From positions 2,232,001-2,296,000 of the forward strand of contig NZ_CP025066.1 in assembly GCF_002952775.1 (NCBI RefSeq): a stretch of DNA of 64,000 bases, in the 5' to 3' direction. A program made the position numbers and the translations under genes. Under the pieces are notes generated by a model. The model saw only the letters and a list, made by a program, of their open reading frames with translations, did not search any database and was not told where the DNA came from. Shown here in pieces: positions 9,194 to 16,917 of the stretch. The DNA is from Halalkaliarchaeum desulfuricum (GTDB taxonomy: Archaea > Halobacteriota > Halobacteria > Halobacteriales > Haloferacaceae). How positions within the stretch are numbered: position 1 is the stretch's first letter; each line of letters starts with the position of its first letter.

Positions 9194-9875
9194 TGAAACA
9201 GTTCGGTTAAATCCTCCGTGCGACGGGACGCACATCTGCATCCCTGTCCCGGTCGGTGATCGTGACGCGTTCGCTCACAACGCAATCCCGGATCTCTTAC
9301 AGATACTCACGGATAACCCGGGTGAAACGTTCACGAACAGGGAACTCCGCCGTCTCACGGGAAAAGGCATGGGGAATGTGAATGCGGCTGTCGTGTCGCT
9401 TGAAGAACTCGGTGTGGTGACAGTTGACCGTGACGGTCGCGCGAATGCCGTTCAAATTAACGCGTCGAAACTCGTTCGTGGTGATGACCGCGTTACGTCA
9501 ATCCCGCAGTCTGAGTACCATGCCCCGGTTCGAGCGATTCGAGACCAGGTCCTCGAACGAATCGGCGATGATGCAGGCGTGGTGGTGTTCGGGAGTGTTG
9601 CACGCGGTGATGCGGACCGGGCGAGCGATATTGATGTGTTCGTTATCGTGCCTGGTGACCGCATGGAAGCGCAGCGGCGCGCACACGGGATCGAAGATGA
9701 AATCGCGTCCGAACGGTTCGCCGGCGATCGGTACGAACCGCACATCGTGGTGGAAACACGAGAGTCTGCTGCGCGTCACGACCGTATCCGTGACGTGTTC
9801 ACGGAAGGCATCACGATTCACGACACCGCTGCATTACAAGCGGTGAAGAGTGAGGTGTTCGAGAATGGGGCTTGA
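9186..9875 (+). CDS. MNT-family nucleotidyltransferase antitoxin with winged HTH
   Basis: A 229-residue protein. Residues about 30-95 look like a winged helix-turn-helix (TNRELRRLTGKGMGNVNAAVVSLEELG). Residues about 115-200 form a minimal nucleotidyltransferase with G136-S137 and D148-x-D150 (VFGSVARGDADRASDIDVFVI). In characterised HEPN/MNT modules the MNT protein neutralises the HEPN toxin, in some cases by adding nucleotides to it. The stop overlaps the next gene's start region by 11 bases, so the two are translationally coupled. The HTH probably binds the palindrome at the gene's own start. Confidence 0.87.
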   Translation: MNSETVRLNPPCDGTHICIPVPVGDRDAFAHNAIPDLLQILTDNPGETFTNRELRRLTGKGMGNVNAAVVSLEELGVVTVDRDGRANAVQINASKLVRGDDRVTSIPQSEYHAPVRAIRDQVLERIGDDAGVVVFGSVARGDADRASDIDVFVIVPGDRMEAQRRAHGIEDEIASERFAGDRYEPHIVVETRESAARHDRIRDVFTEGITIHDTAALQAVKSEVFENGA

Positions 9876-10368
9876 AGACGTCGTCGATGCAGTTGATCGC
9901 GTTGAGACGCTGTTAGCCGACGGTGAGACTGGTCCGGTGCAGGACTCGTTGTCCTGGCAGCGAACGGATGGGGACGTGCAACTCGGGAAGGCGTGTGCGA
10001 TGCTGGGGACGTGCCGGGAATTACGTCACGGAACGAACAATTATGTCAGTATCGTGGAGTTGTCGTTCAACGCGATTGAACGATCGTTCCAATTCTACTT
10101 GGTGGATCAGACTGCGGCGGAGTCGTCGGATTTCCGAACGCACGAGCAAGTGTTCGAGGACATCGAAGGACGCAGTGTGTTCTCTGACACGGGTGTTCCT
10201 GGCCGGATTGACGCGTTCCGATCGGAGCATCGCGCCCGAATTTACTACGATATCGACCGTCCGGGTCGGGATTTGGCGTCCGGGATGCATGACTTGGCCG
10301 AGGAGGTTCACGCGTACGTCGTGGAGTTCGCGGACGCTCACTCGCGGTGTAGTTGCGATACTGAGTAA
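9865..10368 (+). CDS. HEPN-domain toxin-like partner of MNT protein
   Basis: About 167 residues, helical, starting at the ATG at 9865 inside the end of the MNT gene. Size, helix-rich composition and coupling to an MNT gene fit a HEPN toxin, a family of RNases or tRNA-targeting proteins. The usual R-x4-6-H active site is not clearly present: the likely equivalent, RSEHRARIYYD, ends in Tyr. The nuclease activity is therefore uncertain and this may be a variant or inactive HEPN. The assignment rests partly on context. Confidence 0.7.
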   Translation: MGLEDVVDAVDRVETLLADGETGPVQDSLSWQRTDGDVQLGKACAMLGTCRELRHGTNNYVSIVELSFNAIERSFQFYLVDQTAAESSDFRTHEQVFEDIEGRSVFSDTGVPGRIDAFRSEHRARIYYDIDRPGRDLASGMHDLAEEVHAYVVEFADAHSRCSCDTE

Positions 10369-10725
10369 CTCGCCCCTGGGTTACATGAAGTCATGAAAAA
10401 TAATTGGATAGAAATACTACTAGTTATTTAAATGGATTTCTTCACAGAGTTCACGGAGTCCCTACTGAAATCCAGACGGCAGAGTAATTGCTAGGAGTCC
10501 TGTCCACCCCTATGACTTTTCTCCTGACCGGGGAGTTATTCACTTATAGCAGAGAAAAAGTTAATTCACTATTGTAACCCCCCAAAAAGTATATAAATCT
10601 GAAGTTGAGAATACTACACATACGAGAAGGACAGTCGCAAAGAACGCTACAGCGCCCGACGCCGGGATCTAACGGTCACAGGTCCCCCTAGATAGCCGGG
10701 TCCAACTCGACAAACACGATCACAC
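10369..10725. other. Intergenic, AT-rich, with probable promoter for next gene
   Basis: No coding sequence is supported here. A good TATA-like element, tatataaat, lies near 10590-10598, about 130 bases before the ATG at 10726. If used, it would give a 5' leader of roughly 100 bases, which is unusual in haloarchaea, where leaderless mRNAs dominate. Confidence 0.45.
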
Positions 10726-12231
10726 ATGAGTGACAAAACAACCTCGGGAGAATTCTACTGCCCTTACGATTCCTGTACGTATAGCGCGCCAACAGAACGA
10801 CAAGTACGCACCCATATCACCTGCGCCACGCACGGCCCTCACGACGGCGTGAACGGCTACACCATCGGCGTCAACGTCCATGCAAGCAACGGCCAGACGC
10901 ACTCTTACGAGAACACAAACAAAGTACAACTTGAGGAGACTCGGTTAGAACACATCACTGACGAAATCTCATTCAGTAAACAAATCATCTTGCTGAAAGC
11001 GTACAACAATCCTGAGGCCTCCTATACCAAGATCCATGAACTAATTCGTGACGAGCGGATCGACTATTCGAATTCAGTCGTCCGAAGAACAATTAAAAAA
11101 TACGTCGAAAAGGCCCCCTCTTGGTCGGATTCGAACGATGCCCAACGATCCGGTCCTAGTGAGTCGACCGAAGAGTCCGTTGAACCTGACTGGGTTGACT
11201 TTGATAAAGTGGATCCCACCCCCCTGAGTGCCTCGCCATATGACGATCCAGTCAGCGAACCGGTCCAAAATGAGGGTTCTGCAACCGGAGAGACGACTTC
11301 AGAATCAGCAGCGCCGAAACAATCGTCACGCATTACTGATGGATCAAATCAAGTAACACCTGACGACCATTCCTTGCAGAATTCGACAGAGGCAGGACCA
11401 AACTTTCCGTATGACGTCGAGGCGGTTCCGGACTGCTGGAGCCCTACGGCAACAAAGATCATCGCAGCATACGAAGCGCTTGGTGACAAAACCCGGGCTG
11501 AGGTTCACGAAATTCTCACGCAGGAACACGGCATGGAGATTTCGAAGTCACTCGTGTACAAGGTATTGTACGGGTGGGAAAAACAGAACCTGGACGATTT
11601 AACGGCAAAGGAACAACGCGCCATCAAAGCAATAGTCAACAAAGACGACAACGAAACGCTGGCTGATATAGCTAACCGGCTGGACTGCAACAAGGGCTGG
11701 CTGACATTCTTGAAGTACATTTACCCACACATTCTCGTCGCAGAAGGCGGGCACGTCTCCGAAATGAGGAACGAGTTAAACCTGTCAAACGCCCCATTCG
11801 ACATCGACACGACCCTCGACGCAGATTCATGGACGAAGACGCAACGTACCATAATTAGTGCACACGAGGCAATCGACCATTCCACCGATCGAGAACTACA
11901 GAACAAACTTACTGCCATCGGGATCCACATCTCAAGGAGTACGATTCGACAAACACTTTCGGAGTATATCGGAATCGACCGTCGCAGCAATCGACTGAAA
12001 GCAAAGGAAAAGACGTACGAAGATCTCAATGACCGGCAGCAAGACGCTGTCGATATCCTCGCCAACGCTCCACCAGCGGCCAACATCACAAAGCTCTCTG
12101 ACACGGTCCCTGAAACGAGAGGATACCTCTACGACATCAACGACCGATTCCACCACGTCATAGAGAATCAACGAGAAGAAAACCCTGATACCGATACTTC
12201 ATCCCACGAAAAACAGCACATCACTAGTTGA
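10726..12231 (+). CDS. Zinc-finger protein with repeated HTH-like segments
   Basis: A 501-residue protein of unknown function. The N-terminus carries a C2H2-like zinc finger (C12, C17, H30, H36). At least three later segments look like helix-turn-helix units with similar wording: SYTKIHELIRDERIDYSNSV, TRAEVHEILTQEHGMEISKS and STDRELQNKLTAIGIHISRS. A polar low-complexity linker (about 140-225) separates the first from the rest. It is probably a DNA-binding regulator or nucleoid protein. It converges with the AAA ATPase at only 16 bases and lies just before the Argonaute cluster, so it may regulate or belong to it; this is not shown. Confidence 0.7.
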   Translation: MSDKTTSGEFYCPYDSCTYSAPTERQVRTHITCATHGPHDGVNGYTIGVNVHASNGQTHSYENTNKVQLEETRLEHITDEISFSKQIILLKAYNNPEASYTKIHELIRDERIDYSNSVVRRTIKKYVEKAPSWSDSNDAQRSGPSESTEESVEPDWVDFDKVDPTPLSASPYDDPVSEPVQNEGSATGETTSESAAPKQSSRITDGSNQVTPDDHSLQNSTEAGPNFPYDVEAVPDCWSPTATKIIAAYEALGDKTRAEVHEILTQEHGMEISKSLVYKVLYGWEKQNLDDLTAKEQRAIKAIVNKDDNETLADIANRLDCNKGWLTFLKYIYPHILVAEGGHVSEMRNELNLSNAPFDIDTTLDADSWTKTQRTIISAHEAIDHSTDRELQNKLTAIGIHISRSTIRQTLSEYIGIDRRSNRLKAKEKTYEDLNDRQQDAVDILANAPPAANITKLSDTVPETRGYLYDINDRFHHVIENQREENPDTDTSSHEKQHITS

Positions 12232-12247
12232 CAGTACCCGTTTGAAC

Positions 12248-13927
12248 TCAGCAGATGAGTAAGAACAGCCAGTACGGCAGATAACAAACGCTGACGGCAT
12301 CTTTTTCGATAATCAACGTTTCATTTTCTCTGACTTCCTTTGGCAGGCTGTCAGTGATGATGAATCGGTACGGCGCTTTGTAGTCTATGTCTCGAAGTTC
12401 TTCACTGTCTGATTTCGTATGCTGCCCGGCCTCTGGGTCGAATTCTTCGGCGATTGTTTCGGCGTTGTCAGTATACGGGTGGTAGGAGAGGACGAATGGG
12501 AGGACGTGTCCGTTGCGGTGGAGGATGTAGTCAACGAGGCCGGATTCGGTTTCGGTGTATTCGACGTCGTATGCTCCGACGTTGAAGGCGAGTCGTTTGG
12601 CGTGGTCGAAGGCGACGGTGCGGGCGAGTTTGTATTCGAATTCGTGGTTGAGGGTGTCTTGTCGTTCGTACGCCTCGAAGCCGTGGTGTTCCTGGCGTTG
12701 AGAGAGGAGAACGAGGTGCCGTGGGTTGCGGAGGTACAAGCGGGTCCGGCGGTAGCGTCGCAGGGAGTAGTCGTGAGATTCGGTGACGGCGATTCCTTCG
12801 TCGAGTACGTCGAGGTAGTTGTCGACGGTTCGCCTGTCGACGCCGATTTGATCGCTGAGGTCGGTGTACTGGAGTTCGTCACCGGCGTTGGTGGCGGCGA
12901 TGGAACTGAGTCGGTGGAGATTTTCGGGTTGTTGGATGGATCGGTATTTGGCGAGTTCTTTGTAGAGGAATAGGAGGAAGTGGGATTTTGCGAGGTCGTT
13001 ACGGATCGATGCGTCGTCTGTTTGGTGGAGGGTACCACCTGTTCGGAGGTATGCGCGCGCAGCGTCGTGGAGGTTGTTTCGGTCGTCCGTGTCGAAGATG
13101 TCGAAGCAGAGTTCCGAGAGTGTCTCAACCGCTGTGTCGAGACTGGTTTCCGAATTCGTTCCGGAAAGCCCGGTTCGAATTGTTTTGATTGGCGACGGAC
13201 CGTCTAAGTCGGACGATTGGAATTGTTCGAGTCTGTTTCGGAATTCCTTATTGAATTCGACACCGAGACCCTCGCCGGTTTGGACGGTGTCGATGAATTT
13301 CATCGGGAGGATGGGCCATGGGCCTTCGAATTCATCGACGGTGTCAGCGGTTCCGACGTTTGAGAAGGAGACCTGTGCGTGGACGTTGCCGGTTAGGAAT
13401 ACGTACGTATTGTCGTCGATGAGATCAAGTAGCTCTGCTTTGCGGTTCTCGTCGAGATCAAGGGCTTGGACATCGTCGAGAAGAATGAATTTTTGTCCTT
13501 GACGGGGGGCGACGTGTGTCTGGAAATAGTCGATAACCTGGTTGAGGCGTTTGATGTCGTTGCCTGGGCGTTCCAGCTGATACAGCGAGTCTTCTAAAGG
13601 AAGGTAAAGGATTTGTCTGGGGGAAAACGCGGAGGTGAGTTCGAGGTCTTGGTTTTGGTGTGGGAATTCAGTTGTGTTGAGGAGTGCTGCGATGAGTTGG
13701 TGGAGAAGCGTGGTTTTGCCGATGCCGGTTTGTCCGTGAATTGCGTAGACGAGACTCTTGACATCGTCAGTATAGTGAGTGTTTGTGCTCTTGAGGACGC
13801 TGTGGAAATCAGAGCGAGGGGTGAGTTTTGTTGCCTGCGATAGTTCTGGGGAAGCGCCGTCACTCCACCACTGGTTGTGGTGTTCCGCGTCATCGATGAA
13901 CTCTTCTGCGTTCCCTGTATCAAGCAT
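12248..13927 (-). CDS. AAA ATPase with C-terminal DUF4143-like domain
   Basis: A 559-residue P-loop ATPase. Walker A is GQTGIGKTTLL (about 67-77) and Walker B is FILLDDVQALD, followed by the sensor-like FLTGN. The C-terminal third resembles DUF4143, a winged-helix and nuclease-like region with E-x(n)-VDYIL and a following basic stretch, common in archaeal ATPases of the DUF4143 group. These often sit in variable islands; their role is poorly known. It is divergent from the Argonaute gene across about 260 AT-rich bases. A link to the Argonaute system is only positional. Confidence 0.78.
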   Translation of the reverse strand: MLDTGNAEEFIDDAEHHNQWWSDGASPELSQATKLTPRSDFHSVLKSTNTHYTDDVKSLVYAIHGQTGIGKTTLLHQLIAALLNTTEFPHQNQDLELTSAFSPRQILYLPLEDSLYQLERPGNDIKRLNQVIDYFQTHVAPRQGQKFILLDDVQALDLDENRKAELLDLIDDNTYVFLTGNVHAQVSFSNVGTADTVDEFEGPWPILPMKFIDTVQTGEGLGVEFNKEFRNRLEQFQSSDLDGPSPIKTIRTGLSGTNSETSLDTAVETLSELCFDIFDTDDRNNLHDAARAYLRTGGTLHQTDDASIRNDLAKSHFLLFLYKELAKYRSIQQPENLHRLSSIAATNAGDELQYTDLSDQIGVDRRTVDNYLDVLDEGIAVTESHDYSLRRYRRTRLYLRNPRHLVLLSQRQEHHGFEAYERQDTLNHEFEYKLARTVAFDHAKRLAFNVGAYDVEYTETESGLVDYILHRNGHVLPFVLSYHPYTDNAETIAEEFDPEAGQHTKSDSEELRDIDYKAPYRFIITDSLPKEVRENETLIIEKDAVSVCYLPYWLFLLIC

Positions 13928-14149
13928 AGAACCGATTATTCTGCGCTAGTACAAATATTCACGTATCCTGATGTCCCTATTTTAATTCTATCTGAAGATC
14001 TCTGTTCTCCGCGGTTTTTGAGGACTATTCACGGCCTCGTCGTTGTCTGGTGCTGTCTCCGCAGCGTCCGCCGAACCGTATTTAGAAGAGTTACGTTATT
14101 GTAATTCATCTAAAATTCAGTTTTCGTGTTTTAGATTCGCCTAGTGGAA

Positions 14150-14160
14150 AAATATTTATT
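14150..14160 (+). promoter_or_regulatory. Probable TATA box of the Argonaute operon
   Basis: The element aatatttatt lies about 29 bases before the ATG at 14185. No other gene start with comparable spacing to such a box is seen between here and 25452, so one promoter may drive all five genes, although a second one before 16918 cannot be excluded. Confidence 0.55.
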
Positions 14161-14184
14161 CTGGGCGTCCGTTGGTCGGTGTAG

Positions 14185-16854
14185 ATGGCAGTGAAGGCCG
14201 ACATCGAGGATGGGGAACAGATCGATATCTCACTGCGCGTCACAGGGACTGACGAGTGGGATCACGACGATATCGCTCGAAAAGTCCAGTTTGAGGACGT
14301 CGAAGGAACACCAGTGGAACTGACTGTGTTCCACAATAACGAGGCCTCGGATTTCGAGTGGGGCGTTGGGCGCTGGTACGAACTGGAGAACGCGGTCGGG
14401 AACGAATTCCGCGGTGAGATGCAACTCAACGCAGGGTATGACCTGACCGTCACGCCACTAGATGAGCCGCCGGCTGCGGCCCAGAGTGGCGAGTCTGAGA
14501 ACTCTCCGGCTGAGCGATCCAGTGGGAGTGATCATAGCCGGTCCGCAAAAGAGGCAGAACCGAACGAAGAGACGGAGTTCGTGCGGGGGAGTGAAGTAAC
14601 GAGCGAGCCACGCCCGACGACAGATGGGGGTGGTGAGCTCTTACACCAGCAACCGTTGTCGGAGGGGAACTACCTGTTGCAGTTCGAACTCGGGGAACTT
14701 CCGGAGCTCACGGTCCACGAGTATGAACTCCGCGCGACCGGGAGAGGAGGGATCGATCCAGACGATTTCACGAACGGGATCGAGGGGTTCACAGCGAAAG
14801 CGGCGAACTACTACCAGTCACGAATCGGGAGTCCTGTGATCACAGCCGATGCGTCCCAGCGATGCATCTACGCGACCGAGAAACTCCACGGCACGATTTC
14901 GATCCACGGGTACACGGTCGAGCCTGTACATCAGGGAGAGACGGCGCTGGAGGCGCGCTCGTACACGAACGATGGGCCACTTCAAGAGTTCGTCAAGCAA
15001 GATGTGAAGCGCGCGGTCACGGGTCGTTTCGAGGTGTCGGGGATCGATTCGATTATTGAACCCACGCCGCAGCGAACAGCGAGCAGCGGGTTGTTCGAAG
15101 CCTATCGGAAGTACAAATGCCGGATTCGCGTCGATGCTGATGGAACCGTGATCTGCGGTGTGAATGTCGCCTATCATCTTGAATCGACGTTCTCCGCCGC
15201 CGAGTGGGTGCAGCGCGGGCACGATATTGCCGGCGTGAATGTCGAGCACGACACTGACCTGTACGACAGTGCTCGCACGGCGACGGTCGAGGAGATCGTC
15301 GACATGGACTACGATGACGTGCTGGACGGGCCGGGTGTTCCAATGTCGGAGTACCACGAGAGGTACGTCGAGCAGGACGTCATCGATTCGATGCGGGAGA
15401 GTGACCCGATCATCGCGGATCTGCAGTACGGGAGCGGCGAGGATTCGATCTTCCCGCAACTCCTGGAATACTGTAAGGTTATCCCGACGTTTGACCAGTT
15501 GGGCAGGGTTGATGAGACGTTCCTGAACGTTATCCACAACGAGAGCCGGATGAAACCGGAGAAGCGGTTCAACGTCGTCACGTCGTTCGTTGACTTGCTT
15601 GGCCCGACGCCATACTTCGGCTTCGACCCTATCCCGCAGCCCACGAACGCGGGGTACCGTGAGCACAAGACGCCGAATATCCCGAACCTTCGATTTGGCG
15701 ATGGGAAAACGGGATATTACGGGGCCGGCGGGCTGGAACGGAAGGGATACGGGATCTACAAGGCACCCGAGTCGTTCGACGTCATCGCGCTGTACCCGAA
15801 AGAAGAGGAGGATGACGCACGGCCGTACGTGCTCTCGCTGCTCAACAAGCTCGCGGACTACGATGCGAGTCCGACTAAGTTCGACCGCGACACCTACGAA
15901 CTCGGTTCGGAGTTCCACTACTCCCAGCACGCACAGAAAGCGAGCGACTACGATGCGGCACTGATCGTGGTACCGGAGAAAGAAGAGGCTAGGACAGCGG
16001 ACTACGATGACCCGTATCCCGAGTTTAAGCGTCAGCTCGGACAACTCGGCGTGCCGAGTCAGATGATCTCTGTCGACAGTCTCGGCAACAGCAACTACCG
16101 CGGGAACATTTGCTCGTCCCTTATTGGGAAAGCGGGCGGGGTGCCGTGGCGTATCGACGAAGTTCCTGGGGACGTTGATGCGTTCGTCGGGCTCGACGTG
16201 ACGTACGACCACGCGACCAAGCAACACCTCGGCGCGGCCGCGAACGTCATCATGGCTGACGGAACGATCCTCGCGTCCGAGGCGGTCACGAAACAGGCTG
16301 GCGAGACGTTCGACGAGGATGACGTAGCGAACGTCATCAAGCACGTTCTAGAAATCTTCGCAGAGGAAGAGGGGCGGCCACCACGACACGTCGTCATCCA
16401 TCGGGACGGGAAGTTCTACCTCGACGTCGAGAGCCTCATCAACCGTCTCGACAAAGCCCGCGATCTCATCCAACGGTTCGACCTCGTCGAGATTCGGAAA
16501 TCCGGGAACCCCCGTATCGCCGAGTACGACGAATCGAACTCACAGTTCGTTATCGCGGACAAAGGCGTCGCCTTCCATGTCCACAACGGCGAGCACTCCT
16601 ACCTGACCACGACCGGCGGAAAGGAGGGCAGCCCTGGCACGCCGCGACCGCTACAGATCGTGAAACGGCACGGATCGACAGATCTCGACACGCTCGCGGA
16701 GCAAACCTACTGGCTCTCGGAAGCACATGTCGGGTCGCTGAGCCGGTCCACGCGACTCCCCATCACCACGTACTACGCCGACAAATGCGCCGACTTCGCC
16801 ATGAATGGATACCTCACCAAAGGCAGCGTCATCCGCGGCGTCCCGTACATCTGA
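14185..16854 (+). CDS. Long prokaryotic Argonaute, N. gregoryi Ago type
   Basis: An 889-residue Argonaute, the guide-directed nuclease family. Residues 1-95 look like an OB-fold domain, followed by a polar linker to about 150, as in Natronobacterium gregoryi Ago; N, PAZ-like, MID and PIWI regions follow. MID carries the 5'-phosphate pocket residues of the Y-K-Q-K pattern: Y611, K615, Q626 and K649 (the last in GKAGGVPW). PIWI has the full catalytic set: D671 (GLDVTYD), E707 (QAGETFD), D741 (IHRDGKF) and D866 (YADKCAD). It should therefore cleave targets. Guide type is unknown. It heads a five-gene cluster with nucleases and helicases, 63 bases before the next gene. Confidence 0.95.
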   Translation: MAVKADIEDGEQIDISLRVTGTDEWDHDDIARKVQFEDVEGTPVELTVFHNNEASDFEWGVGRWYELENAVGNEFRGEMQLNAGYDLTVTPLDEPPAAAQSGESENSPAERSSGSDHSRSAKEAEPNEETEFVRGSEVTSEPRPTTDGGGELLHQQPLSEGNYLLQFELGELPELTVHEYELRATGRGGIDPDDFTNGIEGFTAKAANYYQSRIGSPVITADASQRCIYATEKLHGTISIHGYTVEPVHQGETALEARSYTNDGPLQEFVKQDVKRAVTGRFEVSGIDSIIEPTPQRTASSGLFEAYRKYKCRIRVDADGTVICGVNVAYHLESTFSAAEWVQRGHDIAGVNVEHDTDLYDSARTATVEEIVDMDYDDVLDGPGVPMSEYHERYVEQDVIDSMRESDPIIADLQYGSGEDSIFPQLLEYCKVIPTFDQLGRVDETFLNVIHNESRMKPEKRFNVVTSFVDLLGPTPYFGFDPIPQPTNAGYREHKTPNIPNLRFGDGKTGYYGAGGLERKGYGIYKAPESFDVIALYPKEEEDDARPYVLSLLNKLADYDASPTKFDRDTYELGSEFHYSQHAQKASDYDAALIVVPEKEEARTADYDDPYPEFKRQLGQLGVPSQMISVDSLGNSNYRGNICSSLIGKAGGVPWRIDEVPGDVDAFVGLDVTYDHATKQHLGAAANVIMADGTILASEAVTKQAGETFDEDDVANVIKHVLEIFAEEEGRPPRHVVIHRDGKFYLDVESLINRLDKARDLIQRFDLVEIRKSGNPRIAEYDESNSQFVIADKGVAFHVHNGEHSYLTTTGGKEGSPGTPRPLQIVKRHGSTDLDTLAEQTYWLSEAHVGSLSRSTRLPITTYYADKCADFAMNGYLTKGSVIRGVPYI

Positions 16855-16917
16855 CCATGCACCATCACAGGCCCACACAACCACCCACGTACCCGTCGAC
16901 ACACCGATAACCCTCGC

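Noticed and set aside
12385-13128. Ser/Thr-rich 247-residue minus-strand frame
   Set aside because: Shadow of the AAA-DUF4143 gene in a shifted frame; low-complexity composition.
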